Below, piece by piece: positions 35,745-44,258 of a DNA stretch of 64,000 nt. Below the pieces are notes generated by a model, which ran no database searches, had not been told where the DNA came from, and worked only from the letters and a program-made list of their open reading frames with translations. Both the position numbers and the translations under genes were made by a program. Position 1 is the first letter of the stretch. Each line of letters starts with the position of its first letter. This DNA is from Chloroflexi bacterium GWB2_49_20 (GTDB taxonomy: Bacteria; Chloroflexota; Anaerolineae; Anaerolineales; Villigracilaceae), in assembly GCA_001796335.1 (NCBI GenBank), contig MGMF01000001.1, positions 294,657 to 358,656 on the forward strand, read 5' to 3'.

Positions 35745-36587
35745 GTGGATGAATCTTCAAACACACCCGTCGCATTGATCACTGGCTGTTCAACTGGTAT
35801 CGGCCGCGCGACGGCTCATCTGCTCGCCAAAAAAGGCTGGCACGTTTTTGCCTCCGCTCGCCAGTTGGGGACAGTAACCAACCTTTCAAGCGGGCGCATC
35901 ACCCCATTGTGCCTGGACGTGACCGATGAGGCAAGCATGGCCACCTCCGTGCAGGAGGTATTGGCAAAGGTTGGGCGCATAAACGCACTGGTCAACAACG
36001 CCGGCTATGCCCAGGCAGGGCCAATGGAGGAAGTCAGTATGGATGAAGTCCGCCGCCAGTTCGAGACCAATGCTTTCGGCGCGTTGCGGATGACGCAACT
36101 CGTTATGCCGACAATGCGCGCCCAGGGAACGGGGCGCATCATCAACGTCAGTACGATGGGAGGGCGAGTTGTGATCCCGTTCATCGGTACGTACAACGCC
36201 AGCAAGTTCGCCTTGGAGGCAATGAGCGACGCACTGCGGATGGAAACGCGGCCCTTCGGTGTGCGTGTGATCCTGGTCGAACCGGGAGGCGTGCGTACGA
36301 ATTTCAACGCGGCTGCCAACCAGAATGCACAACAGCACACCACCAATATAAAATCACCGTACAATCGGTTTCTCGTTTCGCTCATGCGTTTCACCGGGCA
36401 GATCGAAGGAATGAGTTCAACGCCAGAGACGGTTGCCAAAGTGATCCTTCGCGCACTGACAACGAGGAATCCCCGCGCCCGTTATATCGCCACGCCGGAC
36501 GCGCGCATTATGCTTGCTGTCATGCTCCGCATGTCCGACAGGATGCGTGATGCAGTGTGGAGCAGAATGCTTGGGTTAAAGGCTTAA
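35745..36587 (+). CDS. Classical SDR oxidoreductase
   Basis: This 280-aa protein has ALITGCSTGIGRATAHLL, VNNAGYAQAG, IINVSTMGG and the catalytic YNASKFALEAMSDALRMETRPFGV, all SDR hallmarks with the triad intact. The start is GTG with AAGGAG 8 nt upstream. It is similar to 17-beta-hydroxysteroid-dehydrogenase-like SDRs. As third in a row of NAD(P)-dependent enzymes, it may take part in the same lipid or alcohol conversion. Confidence 0.9.
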   Translation: MDESSNTPVALITGCSTGIGRATAHLLAKKGWHVFASARQLGTVTNLSSGRITPLCLDVTDEASMATSVQEVLAKVGRINALVNNAGYAQAGPMEEVSMDEVRRQFETNAFGALRMTQLVMPTMRAQGTGRIINVSTMGGRVVIPFIGTYNASKFALEAMSDALRMETRPFGVRVILVEPGGVRTNFNAAANQNAQQHTTNIKSPYNRFLVSLMRFTGQIEGMSSTPETVAKVILRALTTRNPRARYIATPDARIMLAVMLRMSDRMRDAVWSRMLGLKA

Positions 36588-36605
36588 AAGTAGAAAGAAT
36601 CTCTT

Positions 36606-37103
36606 ATGATGAGAAAAACAATGGAAGGTCTGGTTATCGGCATCGTCATTTGGATTGCCGACGCATTGATAATTATCCTGCTGGGACAAGTCGCCCTATT
36701 TTCCATTGGCCGCGCCTCCAAGCGCTTTTCTGGCGGCTCCCCTCATGTATGGCGTGACCCGGTTCCACCTGCGAAGCATCCCGGTAGCAGAACAAACAGC
36801 CACCGCGACGATCCTGGGAGTGACTGTTGCGGCTGTGCAATTTCCACTCGATGCGTTGGATGGTTTGTCATCGCGAATTTGGGATATCCACCGCTGTCCC
36901 AGGCAGCCCGGGGCGCAGGCGTTTTGGGGTTGCTGATTGCTACTTTTGGCTGCTGGTCGCGCCCCATTGAACTGCAAGCGCGATCGCCCGTTCGAGGGGA
37001 AAGGAGAACATTGGTCAATGAAAATATGTATATCCCTGCTTTAGCAGATGATAGGGCTGAAAGAAATATGATGTGCTTTACCTCAAATTGCACCGTGTTT
37101 TAA
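36606..37103 (+). pseudogene. Frameshifted small membrane protein, DUF5367-like
   Basis: The first frame starts MMRKTMEGLVIGIVIWIADALIIILLGQVALF and then becomes non-hydrophobic. The neighbouring frame supplies PLMYGVTRFHLRSI and VTVAAVQFPLDAL, after which the first frame resumes with WFVIANLGY and AGVLGLLIATFGCW. Spliced, this gives a four-helix protein with an FPLDA motif like DUF5367. Two compensating frameshifts therefore break the gene. A sequencing error is possible, but the degenerate DNA that follows argues for decay. Confidence 0.55.
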
Positions 37104-37346
37104 ATTTCGCTGGCGTGCCATGAAAGCGAGAGGTTTCAAGAAGATCGCCAGCGCACGCGCAAGGGTGCGGGTAATTGCTTGCTGGAGTTGGTGGAAGAAA
37201 AAGTTAGCACATCAGAAACCCATTTCTCCATCATGCATTGTGATGCTGACGAAGAAGCTCACGATCTCGGCGAACAGGTCATTGCTGAGGCTGGATCGGT
37301 CATCGGTACTCACGCCGCCCAGTTCATGCTCAAGGTCCTGGCATAG
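37104..37346 (+). pseudogene. C-terminal remnant of a DegV fatty-acid-binding protein
   Basis: An 80-codon frame without a start reads FQEDRQRTRKGAGNCLLELVEE, then FSIMHCDADEEAHDLGEQV and SVIGTHAAQFMLKVLA before TAG. This matches the end of DegV proteins (RTRKKA; HAD-EEA-L; PVIGTH-GPGA). The N-terminal two thirds are missing, so it is a relic. DNA from 37347 to 37601 shows nothing further. Confidence 0.65.
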
Positions 37347-37601
37347 ACTGAATGGTGTTACTCTCCCATCATCCGCACTGGAGAGGAAACCGCCCTCTCA
37401 CTCTTGGCTGAAAGTCAGTCAAACCATAGGAAATGAGCACCTCCCAGTTTCACCGTCGCTGTATTCCTGCGGGATAGTGGTTGGTAGTTGAATTTTTCAA
37501 AGGCTCCCTTGTGCATCACCACCTAACGGTACATGTTTCAGCTGACTATGGCAAGACTCTCTTCAACGGCAAGTTTATATTGGTTTTAATTGTTTGTTCT
37601 T

Positions 37602-38864
37602 TTAGCCAGCCATGAAATACTGGTCGGCTTTTCTTGGTCCGGACAGAAGGTAATGTCCGTAGTGGAATCTATGTCCAAGCAATTCATGACGCAAAGCAGA
37701 GACATCCGCTTTCTCGCGAATCAGGATTTGATAGATGCCCGCCCGTTCAATCTGACCGACAAGGATCAGACCAATAAGCCGGTTGCCGTAAAAAACCAAT
37801 TTTCGATATGTCTGGCCTTTCCGTTCGGTATATATTTCGACACCATCTCCCGGCAAAGCCTGCACCTCACCGACCGATACGACCGGTAAGCCACCCAGTT
37901 CCATAGCGTTGAGAAGACTAAAGGCGCCATTATAATTGGAAATGCCTCCAGCCATGTTATCCCCGGCGATACGACCCATTTCGACGGCGTTGGTCCAGAT
38001 CCCGCTGACAATAGGATCACCGGATACGATATCCTTCGTCTCGACCACATCCCCGGCAGCGAAAATATGTGCATCATTGGTTTGCAGCCGTTCATTCACC
38101 AGCAGACCCTTTTGGGTGCGCAGCCCTCCGGAGGTTGCCAATTCCAGGTTAGCGCGTACACCGACTCCCGCGATCACCAGGTCAGCCTTTAATTCGACCC
38201 CATTATTGAGGGTGACGGATGTGATCTTTTTGCCTTCGTAATTGACAGTCTTAAATGTTTGACCGAGGATGATTTTGATCCCTGCGTCAGCGACGGTATG
38301 GGCAAAGATGGCCGCGCTCTCCTCATCCAGTTGCTGTGGAACGATGCGGTCAAGCAGTTCAACAATGCTAACTTCGATGCCAAGATGCCGCAGGGCGAAG
38401 GCTGATTTCATCCCAATGCGCCCTGCCCCAAGAATAACAGCGTGTTTAGCGTCTTTGGCAACCTTTGCAATACCCTCTGCGTCTGCCCAGGTTCGCAATG
38501 TGAACACACCAGGGCCATCCAAACCGGATATATTCGGACGGATGGGGCTGGCCCCAGTGGCGATCAACAAGCGGTCATAGGATAGACTGTCAGCAAGTTC
38601 AAAGGCCAGTATATGGTTTTTAGAGTCTAGAATCGTTGCATGGACACCCAGACGCAAATCAAGGTTTGAGGGAGTCAGGCGCGCCTGGCGCGAGATATCC
38701 TCTCCCGTTTTTTCGTTGTAGATCAAATACGGGATAAGAGGGCGATAGTACGGTGGATGAGTTTCGTTAGAAAGTATGACGATCTCAGCGCCTGGATCGC
38801 GCTTGCGAATGGCTTCAGCCGCTGCCATGCCTGCCGCTGAAGCTCCTACGATCACGTGTTTCAT
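37602..38864 (-). CDS. FAD/NAD(P)-dependent oxidoreductase, CooF-linked ferredoxin:NAD(P) reductase candidate
   Basis: The ATG at 38864, with GGAGG upstream and only 4 nt after the cooF stop, gives 420 aa; longer starts would overlap cooF. It has two dinucleotide loops, VIVGASAAGMAAAEAI and AVILGAGRIGMKSAFAL, and the FAD-binding FAAGDVVETKD, as in NADH:rubredoxin and nitrite-reductase-like flavoproteins. In several anaerobes CooS, CooF and such a flavoprotein form an operon that passes electrons from CO to NAD(P). That role is expected here, in the cytosol. Confidence 0.85.
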   Translation of the reverse strand: MKHVIVGASAAGMAAAEAIRKRDPGAEIVILSNETHPPYYRPLIPYLIYNEKTGEDISRQARLTPSNLDLRLGVHATILDSKNHILAFELADSLSYDRLLIATGASPIRPNISGLDGPGVFTLRTWADAEGIAKVAKDAKHAVILGAGRIGMKSAFALRHLGIEVSIVELLDRIVPQQLDEESAAIFAHTVADAGIKIILGQTFKTVNYEGKKITSVTLNNGVELKADLVIAGVGVRANLELATSGGLRTQKGLLVNERLQTNDAHIFAAGDVVETKDIVSGDPIVSGIWTNAVEMGRIAGDNMAGGISNYNGAFSLLNAMELGGLPVVSVGEVQALPGDGVEIYTERKGQTYRKLVFYGNRLIGLILVGQIERAGIYQILIREKADVSALRHELLGHRFHYGHYLLSGPRKADQYFMAG

Positions 38865-38868
38865 CGGA

Positions 38869-39360
38869 TCATCCTCCTGCGATCGCAGCCGCAAAAGAGG
38901 CGCGTTTTTCTTTGCTGAATTTCTCCACGTCTTCAAAGACCAGCGCTTTGGTTGGGCAGGAGTCAACACAGGCCGGGGATTCACGTTCCGGGCACAGGTC
39001 ACATTTAACAGCCTTTCCTAGTTCAAGTTGGCGCCCGATCACCCCGTACGGACATACCATCACGCACGTCCAGCAACCGATACAGCGACTCGAGTCGCAC
39101 ATTACCGCGTCGGTGATTGGATCACGAAACATGGCACCAGAAATGCAAGCCGCCACACACGGAGCGTCATCACAGTGACGGCAGAAGATGGGAATCTTGC
39201 GCCCGTCAGCCGCCTCAACATAGACACGATTCATCGGGTGCGGCTTTTCCGAGGGACTGGCAAAGATATTCTTGGCCTGAGAATGCTCGATGGCACATTG
39301 CATCTCGCACGTCTTACAGGCTGTACACAGATCAGGTTGAACAAAGATGCGTTTCATCAC
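38869..39360 (-). CDS. cooF: CooF-type polyferredoxin
   Basis: This 163-aa protein has four 4Fe-4S motifs in the CooF/HycB pattern: CTACKTCEMQCA near the N-terminus, CRHCDDAPCVAAC, CIGCWTCVMVCPYG and the closing CDLC...CVDSCP. Such proteins carry electrons from CO dehydrogenase to a partner. It starts 7 nt after the cooS stop and is followed by the flavoprotein gene, giving the cooS-cooF-oxidoreductase arrangement. The first two codons are both ATG, so the exact start may be 39360 or 39357. Confidence 0.9.
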   Translation of the reverse strand: MMKRIFVQPDLCTACKTCEMQCAIEHSQAKNIFASPSEKPHPMNRVYVEAADGRKIPIFCRHCDDAPCVAACISGAMFRDPITDAVMCDSSRCIGCWTCVMVCPYGVIGRQLELGKAVKCDLCPERESPACVDSCPTKALVFEDVEKFSKEKRASFAAAIAGG

Positions 39361-39367
39361 TCACCTC

Positions 39368-41287
39368 CTAGGCAACGACTTTCTCTGCCAGGCCGAGACC
39401 TTTGCGGCGTTCATTCATGACCTCGAAGAGTTTTTCCGCAGCCTTGACCGGATCGAGTTCGACGATGAAGTAACCTCCCAACAAATCCTTGGCTGTCTGG
39501 GTGAGCACCTGGGTGACCAGCGGACTGCCGGTGACCGGCGGGACAACGCCAATATGGGTGGGTAGTCCGAGTGCCACCGCCCATGTGCCAATGCTGACGG
39601 CTTTCTCCATGGAGGCCTCCGGTGCGGAGGCAACGACTGGCAGTTTATCCAAATCCACACCCAATTTATTGGCGATGGCTACGGCAATGGCAACCGCGCG
39701 GGTGTTATCTACGCATGAACCGGTGTGCAGGACGAGCGGGAGGGGTGCATTCAATCCCGCCGCGTTGCCGAGGGCGGTAAGCACAGCTTTCAACCCGGGA
39801 CCGGCATTTTTTTCGGTAGCAGCCGGGGTCATCAGACCATGCCGGGCGAAGGCTCCTGAAGCACAACCAGTAGCCAGGATCAATACATCGCGCCTGGCCA
39901 GTTCCTTGATCATGGTGACAAAGTTGCGATCCTGCGGGATCTTGACATTGTTGCATCCGGCGAACAGGCAGACACCGGTGATATTGCCGTTTACGATATT
40001 GTCGATTAGGGGTTTGAGGGGATCAGCTGCATCCAACTTGGAGAGAATGCCAATCACTGCCTCAGCAGAGACCCCTGCGATGGCTGTGTTGCGGATATCA
40101 GGAATATGGACCTTGGCAGCATCACGCTTCTTGAAGGCTTCGATCGCCAGGTGGATAATCTCGCGCGCCCCCTCTGCAGCGTGTTCCTCCTCGAAGTTGA
40201 TGTGGGTCGCACCGGGCATTTTGGCGATGCCCATGGTCGTGATGACCTGGGTATGGAATCCCTCCGCTACCTTCGTCAGGCTGGGCATCACACACTGGTA
40301 ATCCACCACCATGGCGTCCAGAGCGCCAGTAATAATGGCAAGTTCCTGCGATACGGAGGAGGTCGCCATGGGAATGCCGTGCCGCATCAACACTTCGTTA
40401 CCCGTGCAGCAAATGCCGACAATATTAATGCCCTCGCTCGCGCCAGCTTTCCGGGCTTCGTCTTCCATCTGCGGTGCGAAAGCCACAACCATATCTGAGA
40501 GAACCGGATTGTGTCCATGCACGGCAATGTTGACTGCGTTCACCTTTAATGTGCCCAGATTGGCCGAGGCGACGGTCGGTTGCGGAACGCCGAAGAGGAT
40601 GTCGGAGAGGTCGGTTGCCAAGGCCATGCCGTCGTAATCGGCAATGGCGCATTTGATGCCACCCAGGAGCAGATTGACCGGGTCAGCATCCACACCGTTG
40701 GTGGTGCGATGCATGACCTCGGAAATGGCTGAGTCGATGCCAAAGGGCAGCAAACCCATCTCTTCAAACTTCTTCAACCGTCCGGTGGTGAGCGTTTTCA
40801 TGGTCCACCCAACCGGTGTGCTTCTCTCAGAAAATTCTTCGAGAGCCAGATCGGCCAGTTCAGAGGCAACCTGTTGATCGGACTTGCCAACCAATTGGAT
40901 GCCCTGCCGCTGGGCGACGGCGCGCAGTTTGTTAGAATCCTTGATGCTGTAGTCCGGCGCTTTGCCTGTGGCGAGTTTTTTTAGGGTGTGGGCCAGGTGT
41001 TTGGCATGACCGGAGTGGGCTGCGGTCCCAGCCGCAATGGAGCGATCCAGGCCGCGCGCCACGAAAGTGTCAGCCGTGGCACCGCACACACCAGTCTGCG
41101 GACCATTGCCAAAGGGATCAATGCGACAGGGTCCCTGCAGACAATGGCGACAACACAACCCGGTTTCACCAAAACCGCATTGAGGTACCTGTGCAGCATA
41201 CCGGTCCCAGACAAGCTCAACGTCAAGTTTCTTTGCGACGCCGAGCATTTCGATGGAATCGGGAGAAGTGGAACGATCTTCAAACAT
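39368..41287 (-). CDS. cooS: Anaerobic carbon-monoxide dehydrogenase catalytic subunit
   Basis: This 639-aa protein is a complete CooS. Cys37 and Cys45 (D-cluster) and Cys46, Cys49, Cys54 and Cys68 (B-cluster) lie in CGFGETGLCCRHCLQGPC and TGVCG. The C-cluster ligands are all present: the His in AVHGHNPVL, and cysteines in VGICCTGNE, DYQCVMP, FAGCNNVK, ATGCASGAF and HTGSCVDN. It oxidises CO with water to CO2 at a Ni-Fe-S centre. No acetyl-CoA synthase, hydrogenase or CooC/CooJ nickel-insertion gene is in the window, so a role in CO detoxification or ferredoxin/NAD(P) reduction is more likely than acetogenesis from this locus alone. Confidence 0.97.
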   Translation of the reverse strand: MFEDRSTSPDSIEMLGVAKKLDVELVWDRYAAQVPQCGFGETGLCCRHCLQGPCRIDPFGNGPQTGVCGATADTFVARGLDRSIAAGTAAHSGHAKHLAHTLKKLATGKAPDYSIKDSNKLRAVAQRQGIQLVGKSDQQVASELADLALEEFSERSTPVGWTMKTLTTGRLKKFEEMGLLPFGIDSAISEVMHRTTNGVDADPVNLLLGGIKCAIADYDGMALATDLSDILFGVPQPTVASANLGTLKVNAVNIAVHGHNPVLSDMVVAFAPQMEDEARKAGASEGINIVGICCTGNEVLMRHGIPMATSSVSQELAIITGALDAMVVDYQCVMPSLTKVAEGFHTQVITTMGIAKMPGATHINFEEEHAAEGAREIIHLAIEAFKKRDAAKVHIPDIRNTAIAGVSAEAVIGILSKLDAADPLKPLIDNIVNGNITGVCLFAGCNNVKIPQDRNFVTMIKELARRDVLILATGCASGAFARHGLMTPAATEKNAGPGLKAVLTALGNAAGLNAPLPLVLHTGSCVDNTRAVAIAVAIANKLGVDLDKLPVVASAPEASMEKAVSIGTWAVALGLPTHIGVVPPVTGSPLVTQVLTQTAKDLLGGYFIVELDPVKAAEKLFEVMNERRKGLGLAEKVVA

Positions 41288-41329
41288 AGTGCCTCCTTAT
41301 TTAATCACTCAAATTAGATAAATATTTGC

Positions 41330-41365
41330 AAAAAAACACCCCTGGACCAAAGAAAGCCTGGGGTG
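41330..41365 (-). terminator. Intrinsic terminator-like hairpin just upstream of cooS
   Basis: On the reverse strand, CACCCCAGG and CCAGGGGTG form a 9-position stem with one A-A mismatch around an 11-nt loop, followed immediately by seven T. It lies between the response-regulator stop and the cooS start, only 42 nt before the latter. It either ends the two-component transcript or acts as an attenuator in a cooS leader. Confidence 0.65.
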
Positions 41366-41467
41366 ATCACACCTGAACACTTAAAACCAATCGAATCGAG
41401 CTTATTATCACGAATTCATACTAGCACAAATAGATAATTATATCTACATGGTACAGTGCCATTATTC

Positions 41468-41483
41468 TGACCCACATGGGTCA
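41468..41483. promoter_or_regulatory. Perfect dyad TGACCCA-NN-TGGGTCA upstream of cooS
   Basis: A 16-bp perfect palindrome (7-bp arms) overlapping the stop codon of the response-regulator gene, about 180 nt before cooS. A TATAAT-like sequence on the reverse strand lies about 40 nt further downstream. It may be the binding site of the adjacent LuxR-type regulator or another CO/redox regulator. Confidence 0.4.
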
Positions 41484-42131
41484 TTTGACCTGCAATAATC
41501 CCCGCTTCCCTGCTTCTGCTGCTGCCTGTACCCTGTTCTCAACCCCTAATTTTTCGAAAAGTTCCTGGACACGTCGTTTGACGGTCGTTTCACTCCAGAA
41601 CATAACCTTGGCAATGGCGCGATTACTTTTTCCATCCGCGACCAGGTGGATGAGGTGCAACTCTTCCTCCGTCAAACCGGAGAAATCCTGTTTTTGAACA
41701 CGAGCCATTTCCGCAAACTGGCGCAGAACCTTACCCATCAGATCAGGGCTAAGCTGACTCTCACCGGCGTGTACCGAACGAATCGCATCTGCCAGTACTT
41801 CATGAGATATATTCTTTAGCAAATAACCATGAACTCCCGCCTCGAATGCCCCGGTGATATATGCCTCGTCGTCATAGGTCGTCAAAATGATTATCTTAAC
41901 ATCAGGTCGAGTGCGATGCAATTGTCGAACGACTTCAGTACCATCCAATCCCGGCATCTTGATGTCTAAAAGGACAATGTCAGGGTTGCAATCCTGGACT
42001 TGTCTCAGTGCGATGAGACCATTTTCAGCTTCACCAACAATTTCGATATCCGGGTGATTGATCAGCAGGCTTCGGATCCCTTTTCGAACCAGTTGATGAT
42101 CGTCCACTACCAGCAGCCTGATCGGTGTCAT
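41481..42131 (-). CDS. NarL/LuxR-family response regulator
   Basis: This 216-aa protein has a receiver domain with phospho-acceptor Asp56 (PDIVLLDIKMPGLDG), the acidic pair Asp10/Asp11 and Lys in the LLKNISHE region, then a C-terminal LuxR helix-turn-helix (VADGKSNRAIAKVMFWSETTVKRRVQELFEKLGV). It overlaps the histidine kinase gene by 4 nt. Located directly upstream of the cooS operon and in the same direction, it probably controls it. Confidence 0.93.
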   Translation of the reverse strand: MTPIRLLVVDDHQLVRKGIRSLLINHPDIEIVGEAENGLIALRQVQDCNPDIVLLDIKMPGLDGTEVVRQLHRTRPDVKIIILTTYDDEAYITGAFEAGVHGYLLKNISHEVLADAIRSVHAGESQLSPDLMGKVLRQFAEMARVQKQDFSGLTEEELHLIHLVADGKSNRAIAKVMFWSETTVKRRVQELFEKLGVENRVQAAAEAGKRGLLQVK

Positions 42132-43456
42132 GGTAATTGCCCGGACGGTACGATCAGAATAATTCGGGTACCGTGATCTGGTTTTGTTTGAATATCAATT
42201 TGGCCACCAATGCACTGGGTACGCTCCTTCATACCGATCAGGCCCAGATGCTCGCCAGGCGTATTTAAGAAATGCTCGAAGTCAAAACCAATTCCATTAT
42301 CCCGGATGGAGACGATTACCCTCTCTTTGGAGAATTCCAATCGGATGTCTGCCAATGTGGCTTTGGCATGGGTGGTTATATTTTGCAGAGCCTCCTGAAT
42401 CAACCTGTAGATCCCGATTTCAACGTCAGATCGAAGCCGGTAAGGATCACCTAAGACATTCAAGCTGCATTTGATTTGCGAGTACTGTTGACAACGGGTT
42501 GTGAATTGCTCAATCGCCGGCACAAGTCCCCTGGCATCCAGGATCAGAGGGCGCAGGTCATAGATAATACTGCGGATTTCAGTATCGATTTGTTTTAGCA
42601 AGGTCTGCACATCTTCCAAATGATCCGTGGCAGTGCTGTAATTAGCCAGAGCCAGGCTTTCCTTTGCACATTGTGTTTCGAAAAGAGTACTAACGATCAT
42701 TTGGGTCATACCATCATGCATATCATGGGCAATGCGCGCACGTTCGGCTTCTTGAATATTCACTGTGGCATCCAATAATTTGTGGAGTTGCTCCGCTTTC
42801 TGTGCCAAATCGTCTTTCGCTATGGCCAATTCCTGAGTTCTCTCTGTTACCTTGCGTTCCAGTTCCTCACTGGAAGCATTTAACTGTTCATAAAGATTGG
42901 CGTTATGGATAGCTATCGCTACCAGTGAAGCATAAGTCACCAATAGCTGTTCATCTTCATCGGTGTAATTGGTGCTCTTGTTGGCTGCGCCAATCATGCC
43001 AATCGTCTGTTCGCGAACCCGCAGCGGCACCCCCAGAAACGCCCGCACAGATGGGTGACCGGATGGCTGTCCCACTCGTGCCGGATCATGCGACGCGTCC
43101 TCAGAGCGCACCGGGCGATTCTCCAGAATGGTATTACCAAATATGTTACGGCGCAGGGGGATCAAATGGAATCGATCATAGAACTCTGGCTCAGCCTTGA
43201 ACCCCTGAATGGCGACTAAATCCAGAGCACTGCCATCCTCGGTGGTTAACCCGATAAACCCAAATTGGGATTGTGTCAGCGCGAGGCACTGGCTTAGGCT
43301 TGTATCAAGAACCAGTTGTAGATCACGCAATGCAACAACTTCGATAGCCAGTTGGTAGAGTGATTCTAATTTGTGTTGATAGGAAATTACTCCCCGTAAC
43401 TCACATATTTCGCATTTAGGTTCGAAAACAATGGGTGAAACATCAAAAGTAGCCAT
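42128..43456 (-). CDS. GAF-domain sensor histidine kinase, NarX/DegS class
   Basis: This 442-aa soluble protein has no membrane helices. An N-terminal pair Cys15-x-x-Cys18 (KCEICELRG) precedes a GAF domain (about 40-190), a coiled-coil stretch (about 190-240), a HisKA_3 dimerisation domain with the phospho-His in RIAHDMHDGMTQM, and a HATPase domain with RDNGIGFD and GEHLGLIGMKER. The cysteines and GAF domain would suit cytosolic sensing of a gas, redox state or small ligand. Its partner is the overlapping response regulator. Confidence 0.92.
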   Translation of the reverse strand: MATFDVSPIVFEPKCEICELRGVISYQHKLESLYQLAIEVVALRDLQLVLDTSLSQCLALTQSQFGFIGLTTEDGSALDLVAIQGFKAEPEFYDRFHLIPLRRNIFGNTILENRPVRSEDASHDPARVGQPSGHPSVRAFLGVPLRVREQTIGMIGAANKSTNYTDEDEQLLVTYASLVAIAIHNANLYEQLNASSEELERKVTERTQELAIAKDDLAQKAEQLHKLLDATVNIQEAERARIAHDMHDGMTQMIVSTLFETQCAKESLALANYSTATDHLEDVQTLLKQIDTEIRSIIYDLRPLILDARGLVPAIEQFTTRCQQYSQIKCSLNVLGDPYRLRSDVEIGIYRLIQEALQNITTHAKATLADIRLEFSKERVIVSIRDNGIGFDFEHFLNTPGEHLGLIGMKERTQCIGGQIDIQTKPDHGTRIILIVPSGQLP

Positions 43457-44042
43457 TTATCGAATTCTCCGTTGCGCTGTGGTGAAGAGAGATAAATTAC
43501 ATATCTCCGAATTGGCAATATTTGAACCTGCTATGATATATAACCCTCTCGATTGGGTTGTGTTACATGCTGTTAACGTGTCACATTTCTTAATGACAAT
43601 ACCGGGCTGCGTCACAATGGGAATAGTGCACACAAGTAAAATATGAATGGTATTTTCCCATCTGGAAATATATTAGCATAATTGATTACCTAATCCAATT
43701 CATCGGAAACGAAATATGCGTTTCTTTATCAACAATTCTTACAAGCAAGGATTTTGTTCCACTCAGCGTTGCGTGACCTGTGCAACGTCCGGAGTAGGAT
43801 GGTAATAGGAAAGATATTAGATTCTTAATCGAATGGAAAAGTATCAAACATCATAGTAAATGGCTGAAGATTTTATAATTTGGTTTAAATTGGGTTTGTA
43901 ATTCAAAACCAGAATGGAAGATATGGAATGATAAGTGGTCAATCTACAATAATCTGAACAGACAAGGGATTTATAACCTTATGTACGGTTTTTATTTCAA
44001 CCCTCATTATCCACCGGTCCAGAAGGACGATTTGCTGCAATG

Positions 44043-44112
44043 TTTTCTACGGCTACCTTACGGTTACCAGAATGGAAGACAAAACCACTAATACCCTCAT
44101 ATTTAATGCTAG
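44043..44112 (+). repeat. Dispersed intergenic repeat, copy B
   Basis: Begins TTTTCTACGGCTACCTTACGG and continues TTACCAGAATGGAAGAC; a diverged relative of copies A (24831-24927) and C (58550-58653). Confidence 0.55.
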
Positions 44113-44213
44113 ATGGATGCACCTGATCCCAACTCTTAATCATCAGGTCAATAACCTTAAGTCAAGATTAATTCACAGTCTTTATGTTGATACCATATCT
44201 GTGCGATTTTAAA

Positions 44214-44243
44214 CGCGTTCGGATTGTTATCTACACAGGCAGG
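44214..44243 (+). repeat. 30-nt direct repeat left of the sugar locus
   Basis: CGCGTTCGGATTGTTA...CAGGCAGG corresponds to CGCGTTTGGATTGTTA...GGGCAGG at 58476-58505 in the same orientation. The two lie outside opposite ends of the sugar gene cluster. Confidence 0.6.
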
Positions 44244-44258
44244 GATGTAAGTGGCAAA

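Larger units (their letters stand above)
43457..44258. other. 800-nt gap with several dispersed repeats, no gene
   Basis: No credible coding frame is present; the small frame overlapping 43431-43646 lacks support. Repeats found by eye: CATTATCCACCGGTCC at 44005-44020 (also 358-373), repeat copy B at 44043-44112 (also 24831 and 58550) and a 30-nt repeat at 44214-44243 (also 58476-58505). The gap forms the left border of the sugar locus. Confidence 0.6.
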
